A stretch of 64,000 nt of DNA, taken from NCBI GenBank assembly GCA_050298535.1, contig JBNKUI010000105.1, positions 1-64,000 of the forward strand, given 5' to 3'. The notes under the pieces were generated by a model. The model was given only the letters and a program-made list of their open reading frames with translations. It was not told where the DNA came from and did not search any database. The position numbers were made by a program, and so were the translations under genes. This document shows positions 8,490-17,163 of the stretch, piece by piece (within the stretch, counting starts at the first letter, position 1; each line of letters starts with the position of its first letter). Origin of the DNA: JABDMH01 sp050298535 (GTDB taxonomy: Bacteria > Bacteroidota > Bacteroidia > Chitinophagales > Saprospiraceae).

Positions 8490-10181
8490 CTACAGCCTAA
8501 TTCCAGCACTAAATCCAACCCACACTTTAGTATTCAGTGGGCGATCATCTCTTATATATGTCTTATCCCATATAGCATATGGCGCTATTGTAGTCCCGTA
8601 ATCAAGACCCTGGGCGTCTGCGATTTTCGAAATTGATAAATTCAATGTAGGACCTGCGACAATTTCCGTATTACCACTGTTGCGAATGTTTAATAATAGC
8701 TTTAATTGGCCCAACAGGTTTAATTCATTTTGTAAACCTCTTGGTGTTATGGGATCCGTGTTCAGTCTTCTAATTCCCCGTTCGTTTACCTGCATCACCA
8801 CTACTTCTGGATTAAGACGAACCTGATTACTTAACTTATTCAAAAATCCAAATCCATAGCCATAGCCCCATATCATTCCGAGTTCGTTTTGATCTCGTTT
8901 AAAATTAGTGCCGAACTGGAAAATGTTATAAAATCGAGTAGTTCCTAATTTTAATGCAAGGTTCGCGTACATAGCATCTCCTCCAGAAATCTCAATTTTA
9001 TTATATCCATGTTTAATGAGATTTACCAATCCAATCGAAATACCCGATACCGTATCTGCCACATTTACCAGCCCAACCTGCAATACACTCACTTTCTTAG
9101 CTACATTGACAAACCCGGTCAGTTGTACATCTACGTCCTCTGCCACATTACAAAACCCCGATGCCTGACCATTGATATTTCCAAGTGCGAGATTAAAAAA
9201 TCCTGCCAGTTGAACTCCTGCGATGTAGCGGCCTGAATTAAAAAATCCCGCTGCCTGCAGTCCCCTACTCACCCGATGATTAAAATTGAAGGCTCCAGCA
9301 AACTGGAACGCATCTGCCTGTTCATTCACGTTTGCAAATCCCGCCATTTGCAGCCCTCGCATGATACCTCGATTATAATTGAAGAATCCCGAAACTTGCC
9401 CACCTTGTACATTTCCACCGACGACATTTCCAAATCCGGCAAATTGCATCCCATGAACATCTCTCTTCACACCATTTGTAAAACCACCTACTTCGAGACC
9501 TTCCACTCCGCCCGTGTATCCTGCGATGATGTTGAGAGATAGTCTATTTCGATATTTTGATTTTCTTGCGCGATTTAATTTTGTCGGGACAATAGAAATC
9601 TGCATGAAATGAATATCCTCATTGGAGTTTAGAAGTGCCAAATCTTCCTGATACTGTACCTCTCTCGATACAGGATTTGATCTTAGCATGCCTAGTTCGA
9701 CCAGTGACTCTACCCTTTTTCCTCTTGGCTTTTCTGATGCACTCTGTTCCTTTTCGCCAATCTTCGACGACTCCTGGTTTGATGGTTCTTGTTCGTCAAA
9801 TTTGACTAATGATTCGACTATATCATCTCGTACAGAAGGAACGCTTTCATAAGCCAGGTCATCATCGTGGTTGAGTGCTGCCACTACTTTCCGCGATGGA
9901 TCATAATTGAGTATGATTCGGCTACCTCGTCTACTATAGATAATGCCGGTCTTCACTGTCAGGTCTTTAAGAACATCATTCAATGAATTTGTAAAGACCA
10001 CTTCCCGTACAGGCTCTTGATATGGTACAATCTCCTTACTATATGAAAATCGTACCTGATACCTTTCTTCTACTTCCAGCAAAACAGTCTCTACAGTAGC
10101 TTCACTCAATACATTCTCCTGACCCATTAGTGAGAGACTGTACGCCATAACAAATAATATGTAGACAATACGGGTTAGCAT
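8490..10181 (-). CDS. STN-domain protein with GFxN repeats (LA_2272-like)
   Basis: A 563-residue exported protein with three parts. A signal peptide (1-20) precedes an STN domain (about 27-93), the periplasmic fold that in FecA-type receptors touches FecR. A charged linker (about 95-200) follows. Then about eleven repeats of 14-16 residues with consensus GFxN...GxQxA (about 233-392) lead to a C-terminal beta-strand-rich region ending GFSAGIRL. The repeats resemble those of LA_2272-type surface repeat proteins. There is no TonB plug or 22-strand barrel. It starts 3 bp after the FecR stop, so the two are almost certainly translated together. Inference: it receives or gives the signal for the FecR/sigma pair. 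Confidence 0.8.
   Translation of the reverse strand: MLTRIVYILFVMAYSLSLMGQENVLSEATVETVLLEVEERYQVRFSYSKEIVPYQEPVREVVFTNSLNDVLKDLTVKTGIIYSRRGSRIILNYDPSRKVVAALNHDDDLAYESVPSVRDDIVESLVKFDEQEPSNQESSKIGEKEQSASEKPRGKRVESLVELGMLRSNPVSREVQYQEDLALLNSNEDIHFMQISIVPTKLNRARKSKYRNRLSLNIIAGYTGGVEGLEVGGFTNGVKRDVHGMQFAGFGNVVGGNVQGGQVSGFFNYNRGIMRGLQMAGFANVNEQADAFQFAGAFNFNHRVSRGLQAAGFFNSGRYIAGVQLAGFFNLALGNINGQASGFCNVAEDVDVQLTGFVNVAKKVSVLQVGLVNVADTVSGISIGLVNLIKHGYNKIEISGGDAMYANLALKLGTTRFYNIFQFGTNFKRDQNELGMIWGYGYGFGFLNKLSNQVRLNPEVVVMQVNERGIRRLNTDPITPRGLQNELNLLGQLKLLLNIRNSGNTEIVAGPTLNLSISKIADAQGLDYGTTIAPYAIWDKTYIRDDRPLNTKVWVGFSAGIRL
9006..9485 (-). repeat. degenerate GFxN coding repeats, about 42-48 bp
   Basis: Residues 233-392 of the STN protein consist of consecutive units beginning GFTN, GFGN, GFFN, GFAN, GAFN, GFFN, GFFN, GFCN, GFVN, GLVN, GLVN. 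Spacing is 16 residues at first and shrinks to 14 at the end. The DNA is diverged, so the repeat is old and kept at protein level. Confidence 0.8.
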
Positions 10182-10184
10182 CTT

Positions 10185-11189
10185 CTATTCACATCCTTTG
10201 CCTGCAACTTTAAATTGTGTCTCGCTCAGTGTATCGAAACTTAAGTTAAGTCCGAAAGACAAATCTGCGATGACTTCATCCAAAGGTGCCTGATCGTATA
10301 CGGTATTATATGTACAGTTAAGAATGGCTGGATTATCGATCTCAAAATCAGCTCCATAAAATGACTCTAATTGATACAAGATCTCTTCAAGTCGTGTATC
10401 ACTAAAAGTCAATCGCTTTGTCTTCCAAGCCAGCATATTCTCACTTTTGCTCATAGATTTATGAGTACTCAGTGTTTGCTTGTCAAAAGTCCCGATCTCT
10501 CCCGGATTAAGTTCAATGCGAGTATTCGCTGATGTCGGAGATTCCAGCGCTACCTTACCGTTTTCCACATATACCTGTACTTGTCCATCAGTAGTTGCAT
10601 CCACACTAAAGACTGTACCCAGTACGGTAGTTCTTGAATCACCTGACTGAACCACAAATCTTTGATTTTCATCAAGATGCGTCACTTCAAATAATGCCTT
10701 TCCCTGAAGTGATACCATACGATCGAATGGTTCATTATAAGAGATCGCAGCACCTCTTTCTAGCCAAACCTTTGATCCATCAGGCAAATCAACCAATTCA
10801 ACATCAAGCGATTCATTTTGTACTTCCTGACTCACCATAGACTTATCTGTGACAGAATCCGTCCCGGTGATCCAAAATACGGCGACCACCAGAATCAAAA
10901 GTCCGGCAGCAATAGCCATCCACCGACCCCAGGGGGCCATTTTACGGACTTTTCCTCTCTCCTCCTCAAACGCCCTACTTTCAAATTTTTCCCAAGCAAC
11001 ATCCATGTCAGGTAACTCTACAGCCTCATCATACAAGACACTATCATCCCATATCTGCTTCAGACTCTCGTACTCCTGCTTCCACTCGGCATTACCTTCC
11101 AACATGTGCCTGAAATCTGCCTCCTCTTTTGGAGACAGTGCACCACTTAAGTGGTTAATTATCAATTCTTGAAAAGGTACCTTTTTCAT
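10185..11189 (-). CDS. FecR-family anti-sigma factor
   Basis: FecR proteins span the inner membrane, hold an ECF sigma factor in the cytoplasm and sense a partner's STN domain in the periplasm. This 334-residue protein has a cytoplasmic N-terminal domain (LSGALSPKEEADFRHML), one membrane segment (MAIAAGLLILVVAVFWITG, about residues 90-108), a FecR domain (LPDGSKVWLERGAAISY, VLGTVFSVDA, VENGKVAL) and a DUF4974-like tail (about residue 265 on, FSDTRLEEILYQLESFYG). I start at the ATG at 11189; a TTG nine codons upstream is less likely. It lies between its cognate sigma gene (61 bp) and the STN protein (3 bp). Confidence 0.93.
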   Translation of the reverse strand: MKKVPFQELIINHLSGALSPKEEADFRHMLEGNAEWKQEYESLKQIWDDSVLYDEAVELPDMDVAWEKFESRAFEEERGKVRKMAPWGRWMAIAAGLLILVVAVFWITGTDSVTDKSMVSQEVQNESLDVELVDLPDGSKVWLERGAAISYNEPFDRMVSLQGKALFEVTHLDENQRFVVQSGDSRTTVLGTVFSVDATTDGQVQVYVENGKVALESPTSANTRIELNPGEIGTFDKQTLSTHKSMSKSENMLAWKTKRLTFSDTRLEEILYQLESFYGADFEIDNPAILNCTYNTVYDQAPLDEVIADLSFGLNLSFDTLSETQFKVAGKGCE

Positions 11190-11250
11190 TTTTCTATTCT
11201 TATAGATGCTATGCAACCCACTTTACCCCTATTCACATTCCCACTTTTTT

Positions 11251-11820
11251 TCAAAAAAGTGAAAGAATCAAGAGACACATCTGAATGTAATCCTTTAAAT
11301 GCGCTCGTAAACTCTTCAATGCCTTACTAAGTTGATGCTCCACTGTCTTGGGAGAGATATTCATTATCTCGGCTATTTCCTTATAACTCTTGCCCTCAAA
11401 ACGACTAAGCACAAATACACTCTTGCACCGAGGGGGAAGCTGATTGACGCCCGTATTGATCTGCTGCTGTAGATCCATCCTATTGACTTCCTGGTTTCCA
11501 TCTGTCCCCACTTTGGTAACACTTTGCTCATCGATATCAGTAATCGTTGCGCTGTTCTTACGCAGAAATCCCATGGCTTCGTGATAAGCCATTGTAGCCA
11601 GATATGCCCCTAGCGAATCAGTAATCTCAAGCTGGTTTTTCTTTCGCCAGAGTTTTAAGAAGACCTCTTGTGTGAGATCTTCTGCAGTCTCTTTTTGTTT
11701 CACAAACCGATATATGCGTAGATAGACCGTGCGATAGTGCTCCTGGAAGATCTTTTTCATTTCTCCCCGGTCACCATCACGTAGGGCGGTAAACGTAGTC
11801 TGGTTTTTCAGATCACTCAT
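11251..11820 (-). CDS. ECF RNA polymerase sigma factor (FecI-like)
   Basis: A 189-residue sigma-70 family ECF factor. Region 2 is visible (YLRIYRFVKQKETAEDLTQE, VFLKLWRKKNQL) and region 4 contains the HTH (LPPRCKSVFVLSRFEGKSYK, EIAEIMNISPKTVEHQLSKA). It heads a five-gene cassette (sigma, FecR, STN-repeat protein, barrel protein, GIN lipoprotein) and presumably drives it or related targets when FecR releases it. The ATG at 11820 gives the standard length. A possible housekeeping -7 element is at 11900-11907. Confidence 0.95.
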   Translation of the reverse strand: MSDLKNQTTFTALRDGDRGEMKKIFQEHYRTVYLRIYRFVKQKETAEDLTQEVFLKLWRKKNQLEITDSLGAYLATMAYHEAMGFLRKNSATITDIDEQSVTKVGTDGNQEVNRMDLQQQINTGVNQLPPRCKSVFVLSRFEGKSYKEIAEIMNISPKTVEHQLSKALKSLRAHLKDYIQMCLLILSLF

Positions 11821-11899
11821 GTCATTTTGGAGCTCTCAACCTGTGTAACTCATCTATTTGTCCAACGCTTTCGACATCAGATATCCCGAAAGCAGGCTG

Positions 11900-11907
11900 C
11901 AAATTTA
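11900..11907 (-). promoter_or_regulatory. -7 element upstream of the ECF sigma gene
   Basis: TAAATTTG on the minus strand fits TAnnTTTG and gives a leader of about 75 nt. No good -33 element is seen. It lies just after the terminator at 11979-12018, as expected for a new transcription unit. Confidence 0.4.
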
Positions 11908-11978
11908 TATTAATGGAAAGATAGAGAAAGAAATTGATGGACCGAACATCTCACATGATCGACAGGTGAGGTACCTCC

Positions 11979-12018
11979 ACAAAAAACAACAGGGCTCTGA
12001 TCTGCATCAGTGCCCTGT
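11979..12018 (-). terminator. strong intrinsic terminator after the 12150-12851 gene
   Basis: The arms ACAGGGC-T-CTGAT and ATCAG-T-GCCCTGT form a 12-bp stem with one T.T mismatch around the loop CTGC. On the minus strand it is followed by TGTTTTTTG. It lies 130 bp past the stop of the upstream minus-strand gene and separates it from the ECF cassette. Confidence 0.8.
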
Positions 12019-12149
12019 CACAACGAGAACCAAATTAAATTAAAACCTTTAAAGTACTTACACTTATAAGACAACTTTGACTGCCTTAAAGTCTGTTAAT
12101 AGACCATTAAGATTATGTTATTGATGATATGATGCTTCGAACCTATGCG

Positions 12150-12851
12150 TCAATCGACGTAGACAACTTTTCGTAAGAATCTGATGCCCAGAGAAACTTC
12201 AAAGGCAATATTCTTGATGCTTTGCTCACTGAATATTTCCTGAGTTCCGGTAAAAGGATTATTGTAGCGAGAAGCAGGTATGAATATCTGGCGGGAAATA
12301 TCCGGACTAAAGCGGATGTCCAGCATGCCTCCCACATATTCACTAAAGGGAAACTCGAATCCACCGCCTAGTGTAAGACCATATACAAACTTCTGTACGC
12401 CATCCGTAAAGCCCTGATAGAGCTGGAGGTCATGACTTATATTATACTCACCCCGTATTGCGATAGAATAGAACCCGAGTGTCCGTCCCACGTTGAATCG
12501 ATTCTTCCCACCCAGCGATATCGAAGCATTGTTAAACCGCATTTGGAACTGCTCCGCATCATACGCAATACCCGTATTAGGATTGACCGAGGCTCGGAAT
12601 CGAATCGCTCTACCTTTCACATGATATCCAGCTTCAGCAAATAAGGATCCTGCGGACGGATCATCTGCTGTCTCAATAAATAGAATACCGTGATATGCAA
12701 ACAAGGGATCATTGTTCTGGTAATTATTCCACCGCTGTAGGCCCAATGTCGGTCCACCCTTAATGCCAAAGACAAAGCTCTGAGCCTGCATATCTCCCAG
12801 AAGAAAGATCATACAGGAGAGGAATAAAACGATCTTGCAAGAAATGTTCAT
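12150..12851 (-). CDS. predicted outer-membrane beta-barrel protein
   Basis: A 233-residue exported protein with signal peptide (IVLFLSCMIFLLGDMQAQ). The mature part begins FVFGIKGGPTLGLQRWNN, a start typical of porin-family barrels of Bacteroidota, and continues with strand-like segments (AIRFRASVNPNTG, SIAIRGEYNISHDLQLY, YGLTLGGGFEFPFS), ending IAFEVSLGIRFLRK. No enzyme motif is seen and the family is not known to me. It is transcribed alone: a divergent gene lies upstream and a strong terminator downstream. Confidence 0.7.
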   Translation of the reverse strand: MNISCKIVLFLSCMIFLLGDMQAQSFVFGIKGGPTLGLQRWNNYQNNDPLFAYHGILFIETADDPSAGSLFAEAGYHVKGRAIRFRASVNPNTGIAYDAEQFQMRFNNASISLGGKNRFNVGRTLGFYSIAIRGEYNISHDLQLYQGFTDGVQKFVYGLTLGGGFEFPFSEYVGGMLDIRFSPDISRQIFIPASRYNNPFTGTQEIFSEQSIKNIAFEVSLGIRFLRKVVYVD

Positions 12852-13017
12852 AGTGCTGAAATATGTAATATAAGTAAAAGCATAGAAACATATTTAGTGC
12901 CAACATTACACATTAGTAACTGATCAATCTTTCAGTGACAAAATGTAGCACCACCTTATACATCTATCAAAGGTCCTTCTAGTTTGTTAAATTACCGGGA
13001 AATAAAATTTGTTGAAG

Positions 13018-14331
13018 ATGAAAGGCAGACTCAGCATCTTGATGGTAGTGTTTTTCCTTCTTGCTTTCAGCAGTGATCATCCACCTATCAAAACATTCAT
13101 AACCAACGACTTAAGCTATTTAGTTGATTTTTATAAGGAGCTCCATCAATCACCAGAGCTTTCTCTATACGAAAAAGAAACTTCTAAGAGACTCGCCACA
13201 GAAATGCGGGAGATCGGTTTTGAAGTCACAGAAAATTTTGGTGGCTATGGCATTGTTTGCATTCTTAAGAATGGTGATGGACCAACCATTTTTTATCGTA
13301 CAGATATGGATGGATTGCCGGTCATAGAACGCACGGAATTACCGTATGCCAGTGTTTATAAAATGAAGGGAGATGCTGAAAACGAACTGGAAACTATGCA
13401 TGCATGCGGCCACGATGTACATATGACGGTGTGGCTGGGTACAGCAAGAGCTCTCGCCGCCCACCAAGATCAGTGGGAGGGTACCCTAATGTTTATCGGA
13501 CAGCCTGCCGAAGAAATCGGCGCCGGTGCCCGCATGATGCTGGAAGAGGGTTTGTTTGAACGCTTTCCAGTACCTGATTATGGCGTAGGCATTCACTCCA
13601 GTGCTGAGATTCCTACCGGGAAAGCCGGATTTGGAAAAGGATACACGATGGCCCGGGCAGAGTCTATTGACATAAATGTATTTGGGATAGGTGCACATGG
13701 AGCTTCTCCTCACAAATCCATTGACCCAGTCGTACTTGCTTCCTTAATAGTCATGGACCTTCAGACTATCGTGAGTAGAAGTGTAGATCCTCTGGAAGCA
13801 GCCGTGGTGACCGTAGGAGCTATCGAAGGAGGTACCAAGCACAATATCATTCCTGATCGCGTGACTTTGAAGCTTACCGTAAGGACCTATAAGGAAAATG
13901 TGAGGCGACTGATCCATCGGCGAATCAAGGAAATCGCCAAAGGCGTAGCCATAGCAGCTGGTTTACCAGAGGATAAATATCCCGAAGTGATCATCCCCGA
14001 ACAATCAACACCCCCAAACTATAATAATCCGGTTTTGGTAGATCGATTGATTGAATCTGCACAGATCGCAATTGGTAATGAGCAGGTAGTTGAAGCAGCT
14101 CCAAAGACAGTAGCCGAAGATTTTGCCTTGTATGGCCAGACACGTGACTCCATCCCGACCGTACTACTTTGGCTAGGTACAGTCCCTGAAGAACGATACG
14201 AAAGCGCCATAAAAAATGAGGAAAGCCTACCTGGGTTACATTCTCCTTTTTACTATCCAGCGCCTGAAACTTCTATTGAAACCGGAGTCACATTAATGAC
14301 GCAGATAGTACAAGATCTGCTGATGGATTAA
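13018..14331 (+). CDS. M20D-family amidohydrolase/peptidase, exported
   Basis: A zinc or manganese amidohydrolase of the hippurate/IAA-amino-acid hydrolase group, which cleaves N-acyl amino acids or small amides. Metal-site motifs are MHACGHDVHMT and GQPAEEIGAGARMML; the dimerisation insert (GIGAHGASPHKSIDPV) follows, and a late TVAEDFALYG motif completes the fold. Unlike cytosolic relatives it has a signal-like N-terminus (LSILMVVFFLLAFSS), so it probably acts in the periplasm. I start at the ATG at 13018, three codons after an in-frame TTG. Its stop shares the bases TTAA with the stop of the convergent gene at 14328. Confidence 0.9.
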   Translation: MKGRLSILMVVFFLLAFSSDHPPIKTFITNDLSYLVDFYKELHQSPELSLYEKETSKRLATEMREIGFEVTENFGGYGIVCILKNGDGPTIFYRTDMDGLPVIERTELPYASVYKMKGDAENELETMHACGHDVHMTVWLGTARALAAHQDQWEGTLMFIGQPAEEIGAGARMMLEEGLFERFPVPDYGVGIHSSAEIPTGKAGFGKGYTMARAESIDINVFGIGAHGASPHKSIDPVVLASLIVMDLQTIVSRSVDPLEAAVVTVGAIEGGTKHNIIPDRVTLKLTVRTYKENVRRLIHRRIKEIAKGVAIAAGLPEDKYPEVIIPEQSTPPNYNNPVLVDRLIESAQIAIGNEQVVEAAPKTVAEDFALYGQTRDSIPTVLLWLGTVPEERYESAIKNEESLPGLHSPFYYPAPETSIETGVTLMTQIVQDLLMD

Positions 14332-15602
14332 TCCACATACAATACCTGGCCAGGCCTAATAGTATTAGAGGCAAGTTGATTATTCTCTTTTAGCAGTTGA
14401 ACCGTGAGATTATACCGGTTGGCTATGCTGTACAGCGTATCACCTCGTTTTACTACATGACTTGATCGCTCACCGGAGGTGACAGCTCGTTTGATCCTGG
14501 GCACAGGTTTTTCAATTTGAGGTGCTTGTCGGAAAGATTTCTCAGGAGCTTTTGCTCGAATTTTAGGTCGGTCTTTTGACTTCACCATACCTCGTAGCCG
14601 GATTTTCTCTCCGATGGCCGGTTCTGATCCCGGATAGAGTCGATTTCTTATGTATAATTTCTCGAGGCGAATGCCATAGATCTGAGCTATGTCGTACATG
14701 GTCTCGCCCTCTTCCACCTCATGATATTTTCGGTTGCCCTTATATTTCTTCTTTTTCTTTCCCAGGTAAATGCGCTCAGCGTGATCCAAGGCAGTTGTGG
14801 TGGCGTCTATACGTTCGTTGTACTCCATGATCTCTCTGGCGGAGACACCTAGTCGAGCAGCAATAATTTCTGGTGTTTCACCTTCCTGAGCATACACCAT
14901 TTTTATCCCATTGTTGGTGACAACTCCTTCAATAATGGGAGCACTCGCGGTATGTCTTTTCCATCCAAAGGTTTGGTGAGATCTCTGCTCGATAGGTACA
15001 TGCGTATACGTGGCCTTCGGTTCTTCTTCAGGTACATCCACCTGCGCCAGCAATTGTTCGGGTGCCCAGTAATCGTATGAATACAACTCATATTTTTCGA
15101 TCAGCTTAATGAGCAGTACTGCATACTTAGGATTGGTAGCATATCCCGATTGCTTCAATCCCCATGCCCAAGACTTATAGTCATACCGATCAATACTGAA
15201 CAGAAAACCATAGCGATAGGCCTTACGGGGATGGCGGATAAACTCAGAATGCTCCACAAATGAAGCTTCGGGAGTTTCGAATGCACGGAAACAAGATGGA
15301 ATCAATCTACCTCTGCGATCGTAGTCATCATCCTTTTTATAGTAAGTGCCTCCGTCCCAGTCAACACCACACTTTAATCCAAAATAGTTATTGGAATTTA
15401 TGGCCAAATCACTTCTACCTGCACTAGACTCCAGGATACCTTGCGCTAATTTGATGCTAGCAGGGATACCGGTCCGATGCATCTCTGATATGGCAATTTC
15501 TTTATATCTATCTATGAAATCATACACGACATTGGCATCCTGGCTTAGGAGCCATGTAGTCTGAACCAAAAGAAGGGTCGCGCTTACAATTAGTTTGAGC
15601 AT
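14328..15602 (-). CDS. glucosaminidase with three LysM repeats
   Basis: A 424-residue exported peptidoglycan hydrolase. After the signal peptide (1-20), residues about 30-170 form a glucosaminidase domain of the FlgJ/LytB type (GIPASIKLAQGILESSAGRS, NNYFGLKCG, FRAFETPEASFVEHSEFI); the glutamate in GILESS is the likely catalytic acid. Three LysM modules follow (YAQEGETPEIIAARLGVS; VEEGETMYDIAQIYGI; VKRGDTLYSIANRYNLT), which bind glycan chains. The linkers are Lys/Arg-rich. It cleaves wall glycan and probably helps in growth or separation. It overlaps the convergent peptidase gene by 4 bp. Confidence 0.93.
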   Translation of the reverse strand: MLKLIVSATLLLVQTTWLLSQDANVVYDFIDRYKEIAISEMHRTGIPASIKLAQGILESSAGRSDLAINSNNYFGLKCGVDWDGGTYYKKDDDYDRRGRLIPSCFRAFETPEASFVEHSEFIRHPRKAYRYGFLFSIDRYDYKSWAWGLKQSGYATNPKYAVLLIKLIEKYELYSYDYWAPEQLLAQVDVPEEEPKATYTHVPIEQRSHQTFGWKRHTASAPIIEGVVTNNGIKMVYAQEGETPEIIAARLGVSAREIMEYNERIDATTTALDHAERIYLGKKKKKYKGNRKYHEVEEGETMYDIAQIYGIRLEKLYIRNRLYPGSEPAIGEKIRLRGMVKSKDRPKIRAKAPEKSFRQAPQIEKPVPRIKRAVTSGERSSHVVKRGDTLYSIANRYNLTVQLLKENNQLASNTIRPGQVLYVD

Positions 15603-15727
15603 ACCTCGTCGAATAAGAAATCTAATATATTAAATAACTAATTAATATAATTGCACTATCGGGCATTTATTACATCGATGGACAATTCCATTGGACATTT
15701 AACATTTATTAATAAAAAAGACATCGC

Positions 15728-16756
15728 ATGAGCAGCAGGAGCATTCTAAAATGCAGAGGTAAATATGCTTCATGGGTACTTATCATCGTTTCGGTTCTTT
15801 GTACACAATGCAAGCATTCAACTGAAGTATCAGAAGAAGCCCAGGCTACACCTGAAGTTGAAATGCTTTCAAACTATATTGATGCAAACCCTGAAAATCC
15901 GGAACTTCGCATCCAGAGAGGTGAGCAGTATTTGCGTGAGGAGAACTATGCCGCGGCCATCGCAGACTTCAATGCAGCCCTGTCTCTTGATTCTCTCAAT
16001 ATTGACGCATGGCACCTGCTCGCCGATGGGTATCTGGACAACATAGAATCGAGGAAAGCACTGGAAACCATGGAACAGGTAACTGAAATATTTCCTGACA
16101 GCATCCGGTCTTTTCTCAAACTCTCAGAATTCAGATTAATCCTTCGACAATACGATGACGCCATGCAATCCATACAGTCCATTCAGACTATGGATCCAAA
16201 TAATCCCGATGCTTACTTCCTGAAAGGGATGGTATTGAAGGAAAGTGGTGACACCACAGGTGCCATCCGTCAATTTCAATTAGCCACCCGGGAGGACCCT
16301 TACATGATAGACGCCTGGATCAATGCAGCGCAACTTCTGGAGGCTATTGATGACCCCGATGCGGGCCGATATTACGATGCCGCACTTTCAATCAACCCGA
16401 ATCATATAAATCTTCTGCATGCAAAAGCTCAGTATCTGGCACATCAGGATGCCCTCGAAGAATCTATTGCAACCTATCAAAGGATCATAAGTATTGATCC
16501 TGACTATTCATATGCCTACTATGATATAGGCCTGCTGTATCTCGACCAGGATAGCATCAGTAAGGCTTTTCAGCACTTTGATATCGCGGTCAAAACTGAG
16601 CCGATGTTTGCACGTGCATATTTCTACCGGGGTCTGACTCGTGAGATAGAGGGACAACTATCGCTCGCCTTGCAAGACTTCGAGCAGGCAGCACGACTGG
16701 ATCCTCAAGATAGCGATGCCGAAGAAGCTATTCAGCGCGTAAAACCTTTATTATAG
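15728..16756 (+). CDS. TPR-repeat lipoprotein
   Basis: A 342-residue protein with a lipoprotein signal (SWVLIIVSVLCTQC; Cys in the lipobox LCTQC) and about seven tetratricopeptide repeats from residue 50 to the end (for example NYAAAIADFNAALSLDSLN, DTTGAIRQFQLATREDP, LSLALQDFEQAARLDP). TPR arrays act as protein-binding scaffolds, so it likely anchors or assembles an envelope complex. The partner cannot be told from context: the gene stands between a divergent hydrolase and dodecin. Confidence 0.88.
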   Translation: MSSRSILKCRGKYASWVLIIVSVLCTQCKHSTEVSEEAQATPEVEMLSNYIDANPENPELRIQRGEQYLREENYAAAIADFNAALSLDSLNIDAWHLLADGYLDNIESRKALETMEQVTEIFPDSIRSFLKLSEFRLILRQYDDAMQSIQSIQTMDPNNPDAYFLKGMVLKESGDTTGAIRQFQLATREDPYMIDAWINAAQLLEAIDDPDAGRYYDAALSINPNHINLLHAKAQYLAHQDALEESIATYQRIISIDPDYSYAYYDIGLLYLDQDSISKAFQHFDIAVKTEPMFARAYFYRGLTREIEGQLSLALQDFEQAARLDPQDSDAEEAIQRVKPLL

Positions 16757-16808
16757 TATAATCCCGCGGATTTTAGTATTTTCTGGATCTAATTAAAAAC
16801 TGAAAGAC

Positions 16809-17009
16809 ATGGCGATTTTAAAAGTGATCGAGGTACTGGCTGATTCAAAAAAAAGCTGGGAAGATGCAACACAAAATGCAGTGGAGAAGGCAAGTGAAAC
16901 GGTAAAAAACATACGATCTGTTTTTGTCCAGTCACAAAGTGCTACTGTAGAAGATGGCAAAGTGGAAAGCTATCGGGTTAATGTCAAAATAACGTTCGAA
17001 GTTAAATAA
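16809..17009 (+). CDS. dodecin family flavin-binding protein
   Basis: A 66-residue protein that matches the dodecin family over its whole length: KVIEVLADSKKSWEDATQNA, a helix, SVFVQSQSATVEDGKVESY and VNVKITFEV. Dodecins assemble into hollow dodecamers that store or buffer flavin (or CoA) and protect the cell from free flavin. It is probably a separate transcript or follows the TPR gene at 52 bp; a strong terminator closes it. Confidence 0.95.
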   Translation: MAILKVIEVLADSKKSWEDATQNAVEKASETVKNIRSVFVQSQSATVEDGKVESYRVNVKITFEVK

Positions 17010-17034
17010 CGCATTAAAGTCCTCAATTTCTAAG

Positions 17035-17067
17035 AGCCACCTGATTAATATCTGGTGGCTTTTTTTG
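17035..17067 (+). terminator. intrinsic terminator after the dodecin gene
   Basis: AGCCACC-T-GAT, loop TAAT, ATC-T-GGTGGCT form a 10-bp stem with one T.T mismatch, followed by seven T residues. It begins 26 bp after the dodecin stop. Confidence 0.88.
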
Positions 17068-17127
17068 TATCTCCCATTGGTTAAAAAAATCATAGAATCT
17101 GCAGATAGTGTCTTTTGAAATAAACCT

Positions 17128-17135
17128 TAGCTTTG
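17128..17135 (+). promoter_or_regulatory. -7 element upstream of thrS
   Basis: TAGCTTTG matches TAnnTTTG and predicts a short leader of about 25 nt. No TTTG is found 19 nt upstream. I see no T-box-like or long attenuator leader. Confidence 0.5.
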
Positions 17136-17163
17136 TCCTACCTAAAGAAAGGGTATTTCAAAA

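Noticed and set aside
11858..12043. 61-residue plus-strand ORF between the ECF sigma gene and the barrel gene
   Set aside because: It reads through the strong terminator hairpin at 11989-12018 and the -7 box, and has no recognisable features.
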